Positions 35,026 to 46,091 of a stretch of 64,000 nt of DNA are shown in pieces; the stretch's first letter is position 1; each line of letters opens with the position of its first letter. The position numbers and the translations under genes were made by a program. Source of the DNA: Coprinellus micaceus (taxonomy: Eukaryota > Basidiomycota > Agaricomycetes > Agaricales > Psathyrellaceae); contig OX596340.1 in assembly GCA_951394405.1 (NCBI GenBank), forward strand, positions 1,550,001 to 1,614,000, written 5' to 3'. The notes beneath the pieces were generated by a model. The model searched no databases, had not been told where the DNA came from, and saw only the letters and a list, made by a program, of their open reading frames with translations.

Positions 35026-38000
35026 CTATTTCCCCCCCAGCATCTTGCGGAAATCATCCTGTCCTCTGTTTGCACTTCGGGACGACGATGAAGCTGCAGA
35101 GGTAGAGGCTGCGGGAGCTGGTGCGGGAACAGGCGGTTTCCTCGCGATTCCAAGACCAGCTCGTGGTCTCGAACCAGTCGTTTTTCGGGGAATGAATAGA
35201 CCTCCCGTCCTTGGCGGAGGGGCAGCACTTCGGGTGGAACCTTCCTTGCCATCCTCAAACAATTGTAGTGTTTGACCTTCGAAGACGACAGGGTCCGGAC
35301 TCAAGAGTAGCTTTCCTGCTTCCTATAGTCATGTTTAAGTATAACATTCTTCATATGAAACGAGATTTTCTTACCGCGGCGTTCTCAAGCTCAACTACAG
35401 CTTCCCCTTTGTCAGCGAACAACTCCACTCGTCGAACCGCCGCGACCTTCTCAAATGCTTGTTGCAGTACAGCCTCCTGTGCACCAGCGGGGATGTTCTT
35501 GACACGCACTGATCGGCTGCGCACCTCAGCGTTTCGCCCGAGGCCAGTGTCCGACTTGTGGCGAGCGCGAACGCGAGGGTCAGAGAGCGTCACCGCTATT
35601 CTCCGTTTCTTGAGCTCGTAATTGTTGGCGTCCAAAGCCCGGCGAGCATCTTGCGGTTCCTCGTACTCGATGAAGGCGTATCCGCGAGCATGGCCGTCGC
35701 GTTCAGTAGCCAAGCGCACTTCCTTGACTTTGCCGTACTGTCAAATGGGATGAGGTTCCAGTTCGGAAGATAGAAGGGAAAGGAGGATGTACCGTCGAGA
35801 AGAGCTTCTGAAGGTCTTCTTTGGTCGTGAACTTGCTAAGTCCGGCAACATAAACTTCGCGTTCGTTTGCGTCGTGATCCGTGCGTTCCTTCTTCCTTTC
35901 TGGATTCGAGATGTAAACGTTCAGTGGCAGGTTGGGCTCGAGTTCACGACCGTGAAGTTCAAGAGCGTTGTCAGCGGCGGCCTAAGAGACAGTGAGCAGC
36001 ATACACAGTAGAAGACGTTCGGTGCATACCGGCGAAGTGAACTGGACATAACAGAACCGTCTGGTTGTCTTGAACTTCTTACTGGGCCATCGAATATCGA
36101 ACAGCGTACCGTACTGTCGTACTCCCTTTAGCTCCGACGCAGCTTTATTGGAATGGAATACCTCACCTTCCCAAACAGGTTTCTAAGGAATGCGTCGTCG
36201 GCAGACTCAGGGAAGTTTGTCACGTACAAAGTCGACTTCCAAGCAAGATGAACCGCAACCTCCTGATCATGAATGCGCTTCTTATCTTTGGTGAGAGCGG
36301 CAGGTATGCTGTCCCTATCAAAGAACTCGACAAGAGCGACGAAGGAGCCGGGAAGCTGGGTGATCTTGACTTCACGGATCCTGCCGCACTATGGAAAGAA
36401 GGGTCAGTGGACGACAAAGTGGAGTGGAGGGAGCGCCTACATCTTTGAACAGAGCCTTTAAGTCATCCTCAGTCGCCGAAGCAGGTACGTCGGCAACGAA
36501 AACAGTCGTGTTTTCGCGATCCCTCTTCAAATTTGGTGCCTTCTCCTCGAACCTGGCCTTCTTCGTTCCAACCTCGCGGCGCTGCTCCTCGTCGTCCGCA
36601 GACCTTTTCTTCGACCCTGCAGGAGGTAAACTGTCTACATCCATGGCCTCACCCTGCACAGCAGCTGATTGTGAGTCAACGGCCATCGCAGAAGACGCCT
36701 GGGGTGGTGCGGCAGCGGCGGGTTGGGCCTGGGCGGTAGCTGCTGCTTGAGCCTCGTAAGCCTCATGTGCTGCCTGTAGGTGCCAAGTTTCGTCAGCACC
36801 AACAGCGGGGACGGGTGGTATGCGTACCTTGGCACGGTGGTAGTTGACCTGAATGCGAGCTTTCTCGATCTTGTCCAAGGCGATTTCAATGGTATGAACA
36901 GTCCCTTTAAGTTGTTCGAAGTTCATCCAGGCCTCCCAGACGACCTCGGGCCAGTCCAATTTCTTCTTATGAACGTCATCAAAGACCTCGCGCGCAGTAG
37001 GGTAGTCGTGCTGGCGTATCAAAAGGTCGGTGTAGTTGATCCAAACTGCATAGCTGGTCCTGGACTTCTTGGCAGCTGCCTTCCAGACCTCGACAGCGTT
37101 TTCGTTGAGCTCGAGGGCCCCGTACTGCATTCAAAGTCAGTGACGATGTCAAGTGCAGTCAAGAAAGGCCACTTACCACCCCCACCAAAAACTTCTCCAG
37201 TCGGAACTTGGTGTCTCCCTCCTTCGACATCTTCCGAATGGTGTCGATAGCGCCCTCAACAGCGCCAACCATTGCCGCGAACGCATCCTGATCAAAGTCT
37301 TCCTCAGGCTTAATCCCCCGCATCACATAACTCCCGTACGCCAGTGTAATCGGTATAAGCTGCTCCATATCCTTCTGCAGCAACCCCAGCGCCAGCGCCC
37401 TATTATATGCGCCCGCCACATCCTCAAGCTCACTCGAGACCATGGACTCCGACGCGCGCTCCAAGAACCTGATATACCTCGCCCAAACCTCTCCTGACCC
37501 TGGTACGCTCCTTAACGCGCGCTTGAACAACTCACCCTCAACGTCCACGCCCACTTCGAGTAAGCGCGTCGCGTCGAGGTACCCTCCCCAGAACGTGGCC
37601 AGTGCGACGTCGGCGCCGGGTTCTTGGGCAAAGAGGCGTTTGGCTGCTTCGGCGATAGCGCGTTCGTAGACCCCTCGTGTGACAAGGAGGTCGGGGTTCT
37701 TGGCTCGGCGTTCGTAGGTGATGTAACTGGAGAAGGAGTTGAGGGAGTTTTGGGTTTGTATCTGCAAGTGTCTAGTGAGTAAACTAGGAATGGGCCAGAG
37801 AGACGTATGTGCGCACCAGGGCTGCTTCCAAGGGCTCCCTGCGTTCGTACCCCTTGACAACACCTCCCCGAGTCTTGGATGCGGCTACCATCGCGGATTC
37901 ATACTCGGAAGGCGAGCGATATTTGGTCGTGAAAGTGGAGTAGGCTTGGAAAGTCTCGTCGGAGTCTAGCGAGGGTGGTGAGCTCGCTTAGGCTATGGGT

Positions 38001-38707
38001 ATACATGCTACTCACTCGCGTGAGGCTGCTTCAGACGCAGCTGAAGAATCTCTCCAATATGCCCTTTGATCATATTCGCTTCATCTGGGGGTGCCCTTTC
38101 CAACTGCGCCAACTCCCAATCGCGTTGAACGTCGAAGAGGATGTGACTCTGCAAAACGTTGGTAATTATGATCTCCTGCACGTACACGGTCCTCACCTCA
38201 GTGATATGGTCCATACCCTTCCCAACGATTGTCGAAATAGCATGACGAGTCCAAGCAGTTGAAAAGAGCTCCCCCAGAGCTTCGGGTTTTGGTTGGCACT
38301 CTTCTCCTTCGTATTTCGCATGCCGTTCAACAACAAAGCTCAGGTGCTTCTGGAGGATTGGAATAGCTAAAAGGTTGGCGAATCGGAAACCAAAACTTGA
38401 ACACGAATTGACGCCACCTACATAAGTAGTCTCCCTCTGCTTTCTCGTAGAGCTGCAACAACTCTTCCGCTCCATTCTCTGTTTCTAGATCCACCGACTT
38501 TGCTTTCGCGTCCAGATACGGCAGCCATACCTCGTCCCCTACTGCCAAAAATTCCGACACCATTTGGAAACCGGTGAGCTGGGATTCGAGGTCATCGAGC
38601 GTTCTGGCGAGTTCAATGTGTCGGAGGTGTAGGGACAGGTCGAGGGGCTTTGACAATATTTCGCCGAGAATGTTGGCTACGGCCTCGAGAGCCTGTGCTT
38701 CGTCCAT
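35026..38707 (-). CDS. PRP24: U4/U6 snRNP recycling factor, Prp24/SART3-like (HAT repeats and RRMs)
   Basis: Nuclear splicing factor that reanneals U4 and U6 snRNAs. Starting at 38707, the first half is helical with HAT-type repeats (ETENGAEELLQLYEKAEGDYL, SYITYERRAKNPDLLVTRGV and YERAIAEAAKRLFAQEPGAD, VWINYTDLLIRQHDYPTARE with VFDDVHKKKL, and WPEVVWEAWMNFEQLKGT). An Ala/Gln-rich and basic linker follows, then RNA-recognition motifs: TTVFVADVPASATEDDLKAL, STLYVTNFPES, EREVYVAGLSKFTTKEDL, and a last one with ERDGHARGYAFIEYEEPQDA. The C-terminus DDFRKMLGGK is the conserved Lsm-binding tail shared by Prp24 and SART3. The HAT-repeat half makes it more like SART3 and S. pombe Prp24 than S. cerevisiae Prp24. 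Many introns; overall length roughly 1,000 residues. Confidence 0.9.
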
Positions 38708-39493
38708 GGTTGCTTGGAGCTACTGCACCACTGGTATGCAGAATGCGTTTCGAGTACAAGGACAGAGATGGTGACGATGACGGAGGATGGTTGGGCGCGT
38801 TGGGAGCACGCGTCCAATGTCCGCCTTCGCCGCGATCAGTTCTGTGATCACAGCCTCTTCATTTCGAACCATCATGACTGTTCGTATGGATTCTCATGCG
38901 CGCTAGTGCAATTGTGAATGTCCCGTCTTTCTCATATCTATCGGGAAATGGAGTTCAGATGACCAGAGGGGTTCACTAGGCTGAGTGGTTCTCCTTTGTC
39001 TCTTTGTCGTCGGAGACAGCGAACAGTCCAAGTTTGGCCCTTTGGGACTGGGGCGCTGTCTAAGACGCACAGCACTGGATTCCTTTGTTGAGGTCCTCCG
39101 ACCCTCATACCCCGATACCCTTTTCGGTGAGCCTTCATTCCATTACTGGTTTATCGGTAAGCCAGATGCCCATTCTGGTACCGCACTGGCTTCCGGTGCA
39201 AGACGATATAAGTACAAGGTAGGACGATCATGGCGGCCTCAGTCTATCATTTCCCGTTCTTCCTTCCGTCCTCTTCATTTCGGTTTGCCTCTCTCTGCCA
39301 TGTTCTTTTCTCGTCGCCGACCCGAGGGGCAGAGAGCGTCAAGACCCCGTCGCTCATTATCCGAAACGATAAAGTTCAAGTTATGTTTACCTTTGTGAGT
39401 CTATCATTGATTGCGTAGGCGCAGGACACTGACATACCTGCGCTATCGGTCAGTTTAAGTTCTAAGCCTTCACCACCTCCCATTCCTTACCCA
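38708..39493. promoter_or_regulatory. bidirectional promoter region, PRP24 / F-box gene
   Basis: About 790 bases between two divergent genes, with a TATA-like GATATAAG at about 39204. Overlapping short frames (for example 38985-39398) show no domain. Read as promoter DNA for both flanking genes. Confidence 0.4.
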
Positions 39494-40813
39494 ATGCCCC
39501 CTTCTCCTCGACGGATAGAAGACATCGGCCGGCCCAGGCAGCTCAAACGCTCTCGACCACAACCCTTCTTCGATTTCTACGTTCGCCCACATCCCCTCCA
39601 CCGACTTCCCCCCGAAATCCTCGCCCTCATCTTCCAAGCTGGGGCCGAAGACGACATCTTTTTTCCCATTACCGTGACGCACGTATGCAGAGCATGGCGG
39701 TACTTGGCCTTCCGAACTCCTACGCTCTGGAGACGCATCACCCTCAGTCCGAAGGAACGAATGTGGAAGGAACGAATCAAGCGTGCGAGAGCTTGCAGCC
39801 TCGACATCGAACTCCTCCCCGTCAAGGCGCGTTCACGGCGCGACTCGCAGCACCCCGACCTCGACCCATATTCCATCCAGTGGCACATGCACATGGTGCT
39901 ACCGTACATTAACCGATGGCGATCGCTGGAAGTTGTCTTTCCAGAGTTCGCTCCATATCTCTGGAAAGCGGCTCTTTCCCGGTGTTGCCATCGTACGGGA
40001 GCGCAGGCCCCTCTGATGGAGGATCTGAGGCTAGAGTACCCAGCGAACGACGACCCAGAGGCGTTCACCCTATTCTCAGGGGCTGCGCCTAAGCTGCGGA
40101 GTGCGACACTGAACGGGATTCGACTTAATTGGCTCCCTTCGCTCTACGCAGGCCTGACATTCCTGGACTATACCCATCACGGCTTCACCGCGGGGCACCA
40201 AGCCGTTCAGGACGTCATCAATATGCTCAAGGTGTCGCCTCAGCTAGTAGAGTTCAGGCTTACTTTCCCTCGCAAACCTGTCGTGTGCTTGCCGTGCCGA
40301 CAAGAGCCGGTGAGGACGCAGGTTACGCTACCCAAGCTCAAGATGCTCCATCTCCGGGTCGAGGGGAAAGACATCCCATTCGAGCTTGCTCGCATCGCCA
40401 CCCTCCTCATTACCCCCTCTCTGCACTCGCTGCGGCTCGTGGACCTAGGTCGGTCGTACAACTCCTTCTCCTCGCTCAAATCGTTCTTCTATATCTATGC
40501 TCTACCCCCGTCGCTTTCCCATGTACGGATCGAGCACGGTTGGTACGACCCGAGGATGGTGACCCCGATCGCGCAGAGCCATGCAAGGGTTAGGCAGATC
40601 GTAGTGAAGAGGCCGCACGCACCTGAACAGGTCATCAACTTGAAGCCAGTTTCACGGTCGAGGAAGACATCCCATAATGGGCAGCCCGTCCCGGCAGTCA
40701 CCAGAGTGCCGAGCCATTTACCGTCGAATACCTGGGCGAAGGGCACTAGCGTGGGTTCTCAACATCATGGACATTCACTTCGGATTCAGAGACTTAACGT
40801 TCAATATTTTTAA
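39494..40813 (+). CDS. F-box protein with LRR-like C-terminal region
   Basis: Likely substrate receptor of an SCF ubiquitin ligase. A single exon of 439 residues begins with a basic Pro/Ser leader, and the F-box lies at about residues 35-75: HRLPPEILALIFQAGAED, ITVTHVCRAWRYLAFRTPTL and WRRITL, a classic basidiomycete F-box. The rest contains irregular Leu/Val repeats (LRSATLNGIRLNWLPSLYAG, LPKLKMLHLRVEGKDIPFEL, ITPSLHSLRLVDLGRS) consistent with degenerate leucine-rich repeats. Agaricomycete genomes carry large, fast-evolving families of such proteins, so the target cannot be predicted. The C-terminal tail (HAPEQVINLKPVSRSRK onward) is basic and looks disordered. No introns. Confidence 0.82.
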   Translation: MPPSPRRIEDIGRPRQLKRSRPQPFFDFYVRPHPLHRLPPEILALIFQAGAEDDIFFPITVTHVCRAWRYLAFRTPTLWRRITLSPKERMWKERIKRARACSLDIELLPVKARSRRDSQHPDLDPYSIQWHMHMVLPYINRWRSLEVVFPEFAPYLWKAALSRCCHRTGAQAPLMEDLRLEYPANDDPEAFTLFSGAAPKLRSATLNGIRLNWLPSLYAGLTFLDYTHHGFTAGHQAVQDVINMLKVSPQLVEFRLTFPRKPVVCLPCRQEPVRTQVTLPKLKMLHLRVEGKDIPFELARIATLLITPSLHSLRLVDLGRSYNSFSSLKSFFYIYALPPSLSHVRIEHGWYDPRMVTPIAQSHARVRQIVVKRPHAPEQVINLKPVSRSRKTSHNGQPVPAVTRVPSHLPSNTWAKGTSVGSQHHGHSLRIQRLNVQYF

Positions 40814-41112
40814 CGATGATGATTCCTCCCTTCCTTTGTTTTATGACTCGACTGTACGGCAGGTCCCCACTGTATTTCTAGGCCCTCTTTTGTTTCCAGC
40901 CCCCCACTTTGTTCATGTAGCATACCTTCAATCCGGACCCCTGATTCGTTACTTTATTTATATTATAAGCATCTCGATTAATCGTCACTTGTAGCACCAC
41001 CTCCCCACTGTAGCCTACCATATCCCTCATATGACATGTGTGTTTATGCCTATGCAGTAAAGATAGGGGCTCACATGGACGCGACGCGCCGGTGCGCTTC
41101 TCCCAGTCCCAC

Positions 41113-42383
41113 ATGACATACCGTAGCGCGCTTCTCCTGCGAAGTTTTCGAATCGGTTACAAACCCTCTTCACTCCTTTCATCCTCACCAAGATATCACA
41201 ATCCGCCGATAATGTTGTCTTATAAGCCCGACAACCTTTTCGACCTCACCGGTCGAGTTGCAGTTGTCACTGGGGGTGGGACGGGTATCGGGCTGATGAT
41301 CGCCCATGGCCTGGCAGCGGCTGGAGCCAAGGTCTATATCACGTCCAGGAGGCTCAACGTGTTAGAGAAGGTAGCGAAGGAGTGGAACGAGGGGCAGAAG
41401 GGTGCTGGAGAGATCGTTCCGTGAGTCTTAAAGGCGCCTTGTTAGGGTTATGGAAGACCTAAAAGAAATCTATCTATACGATATCCCCGCAATGATCATT
41501 CAATGACGTTGGCGGCTTGGGGCCATAGATTGAAAGTGGATGTGACGGACAAGGACAGCATTCGGGCTGCCAGAGACCTGATCAAGGAGAAGGAGGGAAA
41601 ACTGCACATCTTATTCAACAAGTACGTTTTCGACCATGCTGGTTTTGGACTCGATTTGACTTTATCCCCTCCTAACTAGTGCTGGACACGACGGACCTGG
41701 GTCAAGCTTCTTTAACAAGCTAGACTCCCCGGAGCACAAGAACGCCGAGACGCTCGGAGACGCTCTCTTTGAGAACGAGTCTTTTGACCAGTGGTCAGCT
41801 TTATACAAGATCAATGTTTCCTCAATCTACTTTGTGACCAACGCCTTCCTCGGCCTCCTCAACAAGGGATCGGAAGACGACAAAAACTGGTGGTCCGTCG
41901 TCGTCAACATCACCTCTATCAGCGGGATCATGTCCCAGGCTCAGGATCACGTATGTGCTGTTCTCATCGGGAGCTAGGGAGAAAGCTTACTGGGCCCTAA
42001 TAGTTCTGCTACAACAGCTCAAAGGCCGCTGCTGGGCACCTAACCAAGATGTTCGCCACAGAATTGGCGCTGAAGGGTCTCAACGTGCGCATTAACGCCA
42101 TCGCCCCTGGGGTGTACGAATCCGAGATGACCAAAGCCACACTCAACCCTGAGGAGATCGACTTGGTTGGGAAAGGACTGCAGCCTGTGCCCGCGAAAAG
42201 GGCTGGAACGTAAGTGAACAATATCGTTTGCTTCACCAACACGTATAAAAGGGATGCTGATGTATTTCCTGTAGTGGAGCGGAAATGGCTGGAACAGCGC
42301 TCTACTTGGCTTCCAAGGCGGGTGCGTATACCAACGGGCAGGAGATCCCCATCGACGGAGGGTTCCTCTCTGTGAATCCCTGA
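41113..42383 (+). CDS. short-chain dehydrogenase/reductase (SDR)
   Basis: NAD(P)-dependent oxidoreductase of the classical SDR family. The cofactor motif is VVTGGGTGIGL, followed by ARG-like SRRLNVLEKVA, the LKVDVTD adenine-site segment and LFNNAGHDGPG. The catalytic serine lies in NITSISGI and the Tyr/Lys pair in YNSSKAA; VRINAIAPGVYESEMT and GQEIPIDGGFLSVNP complete the C-terminus. Introns lie near 41421-41530, 41622-41681, 41950-42001 and 42209-42274. Two in-frame starts exist: 41113 gives an N-terminal extension rich in Arg and Ser that could target a mitochondrion, and 41212 (MLSYKPDNLFD) gives the family's usual start. The substrate is unknown. A decayed copy of this gene lies about 3 kb downstream (45076-45511). 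Confidence 0.88.
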
Positions 42384-42769
42384 ACAAAGGGTTATAAGAC
42401 GGTAGAAGTAAAGCTGCTATACCAACAGCTGGATTCAGTAGAACCTATAATCCGTTCGTACCCTCGGTATCTTACAGTATCTTACCCCGCATTTCGCGAT
42501 CGCGATCACCGATGGGTCATGGGCGTCTGTACCCGGCGCCTAATTGCTTCCGTCGAGCGCCACTGGGCGCTCGGACCGCCCTCAAAAAGGGGGGCGTTGA
42601 AAAAAGGTCCACTCAGCACTTCGAATGCTCTGCAACACCTTCAGCAAAGTATCGCCATTGGTAAGCGTGATAAAGGAGCTCCTTCGCCGGCGACGATAAA
42701 TCTTGACAACAATCTGAACTGGCGAACAGGTATAGAATGTACAGTATACGTTGTTTTACTGAGAAACCA
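42384..42769. other. convergent 3' spacer, SDR / GH17
   Basis: About 390 bases between two converging genes. It contains a short inverted repeat around GAGCGCC-ACT-GGGCGCTC (about 42554-42571), which could form a hairpin near both transcript ends. No coding segment seen. Confidence 0.35.
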
Positions 42770-44150
42770 CTAGCAGGCGTTGTTGATGTCTCCCGAGAAT
42801 TTGACTTTTCCGAAGAGCCCGAAACTCCTCTCATTGTCGTTCCCCTTCCAGGTTTGGTCGTCCGTTTCGAACGCGTATATGCTAATGGCCCTGTCATTCT
42901 TCGCGGCACAGTTGAGGCTCTTCATCGCGGCGTACTGTTCGCCAGTAGACGCGGTGGCTTTGTTGTTTTTGCCCCCTCGTGATGGCCAGCCACTCCTGTC
43001 ATGGGTGCACTCCCAGTTAGCACAGTATATATGACGATTCCAGCCGAGAGGAGGGCACTGACTCTGCGATGATGATGGGTTTTCCAGGGCACGCGCGCTT
43101 CAAGCTGGGGATAACGGTGTTGAATAAGAAGCTGCCTGCTTGGTTACCGACTACGTTCCCGTCATAGAAGGCGCTGGGAGGAAGAAAGACAATTGTGAGG
43201 TTCAGTTCGAGGGCGCTCGGGATGTGAACGTACTGGGCATTAGCGCCAACGAAGTCGCCGATACAAAAGGTCTGTGGGTTGTCTCGAACCGCGACCCAGG
43301 TATGGACGGTGGACACCGGAACGTTAATCCCAATGGACCTCAAGTAGCCTTTGTGTAGTAGGGATGGTGGTGAGTAGGGATGACGTACACAGAGGGAGAA
43401 TCGCTACCTCTAACATCTGCAACTTTTGCAGCGATCAGTCCAGGGTTATCGCTTGCCTATTGCCATAGATGTAAGGTCCCCACCGCTCCTTGACAGTGCT
43501 GGATAAAACAAACCTCATTTCCGATGGTTAACCCCTTGTACCTCCCTGCTCCATACTTTCCCACAGCCGCACGAAAAACTTGCACTTCGTTACTGGAAGG
43601 AGGGTGGTCAGCATCGGCCATGACATGGGGCTGAAACACATAACCGGGGGACAACCCACTTGATTTGAACCAGATTTGCTGCGACAGTACCCTTCCAAGT
43701 AGCGTATCAAGTTAGATCCAAATGAAAATGGCAAGCGAAACTATGAGCTCACCGAGAAGTATATTCCAGCGAGGACGGTGATACCGGCGCTCCTTGCCGC
43801 GGAGGACGCCAATTCCAATGCATTGCAGTCGAACCCTAAGATGCGAAGGGACGAAAATCCATTGGACTTCGCCGTGTTGGCCAGGTTGCTCCACTGTCGT
43901 TCGGGTTTGGGGAGAAGCATCGCGGAGAGTTAGGCGCGCAGGCGGGATGAGCGATAACGGTCAATTTTGCAGGGGCATTTAGCCTGGGGGTGCAACTCAC
44001 CTCCGCTTGGGTGCGACATCTATACGACCCCGAGTTCGGTGCACTATTGGATGCAGTGACACCATGGAAGTAGTTCGCAGCCCCCGTCTGGCTAGCAGTG
44101 GAGAGTACGACGAGAAGGACACTCGTCAGTATTTGAGGAGAGAAGAGCAT
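42770..44150 (-). CDS. secreted GH17 family glucan endo-1,3-beta-glucosidase-like protein
   Basis: Cell-wall beta-1,3-glucan-active enzyme or glucanosyltransferase of glycoside hydrolase family 17. The start MLFSPQILTSVLLVVLSTAS is a signal peptide, with likely cleavage after QTGA. The fold begins ANYFHGVTASNSAP, and the domain continues ANTAKSNGFSSLRILGFDCN, VFRAAVGKYGAGRYKGLTIG with the acid/base glutamate in GNEV, PVSTVHTWVAVRDNP, and the nucleophile region CPGKPIIIAESGWPSRGG; that last motif is only complete after removing a 63-nt intron near 42986-43048. The C-terminus ETDDQTWKGNDNERSFGLFG is characteristic of GH17. There is no GPI signal or transmembrane segment after it, so it is probably free or loosely wall-bound. 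Seven or so short introns. Confidence 0.88.
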
Positions 44151-45075
44151 CTTGCCAAAGAAAGCGAGAGGGAGTAATTCCAAGATCTGGTTGGGAAAAA
44201 TGACAGCAGCCCCTCCGTACTTATAACATTTAGTCAAGGCTCTCGAGGTATGAACAGAACTTAAAGAACCAGACACCCTCCGTGATCTGCTGGTGATCGG
44301 CATTGAGGAGTGGCAGATGCAAAGACCTCGTTATCATGGAACCACGCCGACTCTATCAACAAGAACGAGGGGATCCCTCACTTGCATGCCGGCCTCTGAC
44401 CCACTCGTAGAGCGCGGTAGGTGTGGCCTTTTCTAGTACTTGATTAGTTGTCCAGGTATCCCCAGATCAAGTACAAGTTAGATATTTTTATTCCGAAACA
44501 AAGTTTAACGACTCACACACCTAGCTGTTTAGCCGTGCCAGGGTCCACAAACGACGGTCCCGTCTCAGCGACTTCCCTCCTAGAACGCGTACCCAGAGCG
44601 GGGGTTCGCAGAACCAGGCCAAAGGAACTGGTACAATGTAGGTTGGGAAGGGAAGAGAACACGCGGAGAGCTGATGCAGCCTAACCCCGAGGCCTTGAGA
44701 TCTGATGTAAACTGGTGCCCATTCGATGGACGTTCTTTTGGTCTCCTCGTGACCGTAGGGGGTGGAGGAAAAGCCTTGGAGCGTAGAGCCGGGTTTTGCG
44801 TTCTAGTCGCGGTGCGGCAGCAGCGCCTTTGGATCATCTCCACCACGCCCCTATTTCTCTGCCTCCTCTCTGTCGGTGCCCGGCGCCTATTTGCTGTGCC
44901 ACTTCTCATCAGCCTCGGGCTGTCCTGACCCCCCAGGTTGGACGCGCCTCGACGATGGTGGACTAGATTACCGAATGGTGCGCGCTCATGCCGTTTTACT
45001 AAGCTCCACAACTTGTCTCGTTTCACCATGTGCGCAAGAGCTTGACGAGTGTTCCATGCGGATGGGTGACCCATA
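44151..45075. other. spacer between GH17 and SDR relic, no gene seen
   Basis: About 925 bases. The left part is the promoter side of the GH17 gene. Open frames on both strands (for example minus 44580-45098) have no domain and are likely noise. Because a decayed gene follows at 45076, other unrecognisable debris may be present here. Confidence 0.4.
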
Positions 45076-45511
45076 GACAATGTCAATGTCCTCCTCATAC
45101 AAACCTAGCCGGTTCTGCGACCCAAAAGGGCGTATTGCGATCGTTACAGGGAGCGGGACTGGTATCGTTTTGAGGAGTGGCGCAATGGTTTGTTGCGAGG
45201 GAGTGGTTGACAAGAGGGGGAAGGGCGGTGGGGAAATTGTTGCGTAGGCAGTAACCGCCTTCGTTTCTGACGCTATCGCCCCTGAGCTGTTTGAATACGG
45301 GATGACGAAGCCGACCCTTACCCGTGCGGACGTAGACGTTCAAGTTGTCAACAAGGGCTTGCAACACCCCGTTCCTGCTGATAGAGCTGAGCCTGCTACG
45401 CCGTACACGCAGGGGAGAGATTGCAGGGACTGCCGTATATTTCCTTTCCCGGGCTGGGGCGGCCAGGAGCTTTTCATGGGGGCTATCTCGAGACTCGCGA
45501 CAAATCCCTAG
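45076..45511 (+). pseudogene. truncated, decayed copy of the SDR gene
   Basis: Two segments match the intact SDR at 41113-42383. Starting at 45076, SSSYKPSRFCDPKGRIAIVT and GSGTGIV mirror the SDR start SYKPDNLFDLTGRVAVVT and GGGTGIG. From about 45268, DAIAPELFEYGMTKPTLT, DVQVVNKGLQHPVPADRAEP and the end GGQELFMGAISRLATNP mirror NAIAPGVYESEMTKATLN, LVGKGLQPVPAKRAGTGAE and GQEIPIDGGFLSVNP. The whole middle is missing, including the NNAG motif, the catalytic Ser and the Tyr-x3-Lys pair, and a stop (TAG) interrupts the joint. It cannot be an enzyme. Similarity at the protein level is low enough to suggest old duplication and decay. Confidence 0.75.
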
Positions 45512-46091
45512 ATGAGTACGCGGGTAAATGAATAACTTTATGGTGCGGCGTTTGGGGAAGACAACGTCCTCAGCTTCTTAGGACCTTGTTTCGTGAGCTC
45601 CCCCTGGAAGAAGGCATGATAAGGAGACCAAATGGACATATCGTTTAGCGCTGGGTGCAAATATGACCATCCTGTTGAGCGCGATCACAACAGGGTCATG
45701 CGAGTGATTGGCGCGCGTCCGAGTCGCGACGCGTCGAACGACGACCATGCCCCTCCTTATCCCGGTCACCCCCTAACAAGCGAGACCAGGGCCAACGTGC
45801 ACGAGGCAGCTCTTGCTCCGACCATAGAATTCCGAGTCCTTGGAACATGAGAACCGCGTGGCCTGTCAAGTCGACCGCCAGCGCTCGTGTCCTTGGGATT
45901 TGGAACTTTTCTATGTTCGAAGTCGCAACTCTCGATGTGGACGCCCTCGAGGCAGTCGCCAAGCTGATGGACACAGGACAGTCCAGAAGAAGGTCGGGGG
46001 CAGGGACCGTTGAACGATTTGATCGTGCACGTGGGACTCGGGAGACTGCGAACATCCTGTTTTGGCTGTGCAGAGGGAGTTGTCCAACCCC
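45512..46091. other. upstream region of KRE6
   Basis: About 580 bases between the SDR relic and the KRE6 start. A 249-residue minus-strand frame covers this stretch and the first KRE6 exon, but it is antisense to clear coding sequence and has no domain, so I treat the region as promoter DNA. Confidence 0.4.

Noticed and set aside
34945..42545. shared 12-mer GGCGCCTAATTG near 34947 and 42535
   Set aside because: Twelve-base matches are expected by chance many times in 64 kb, and the flanks are unrelated.
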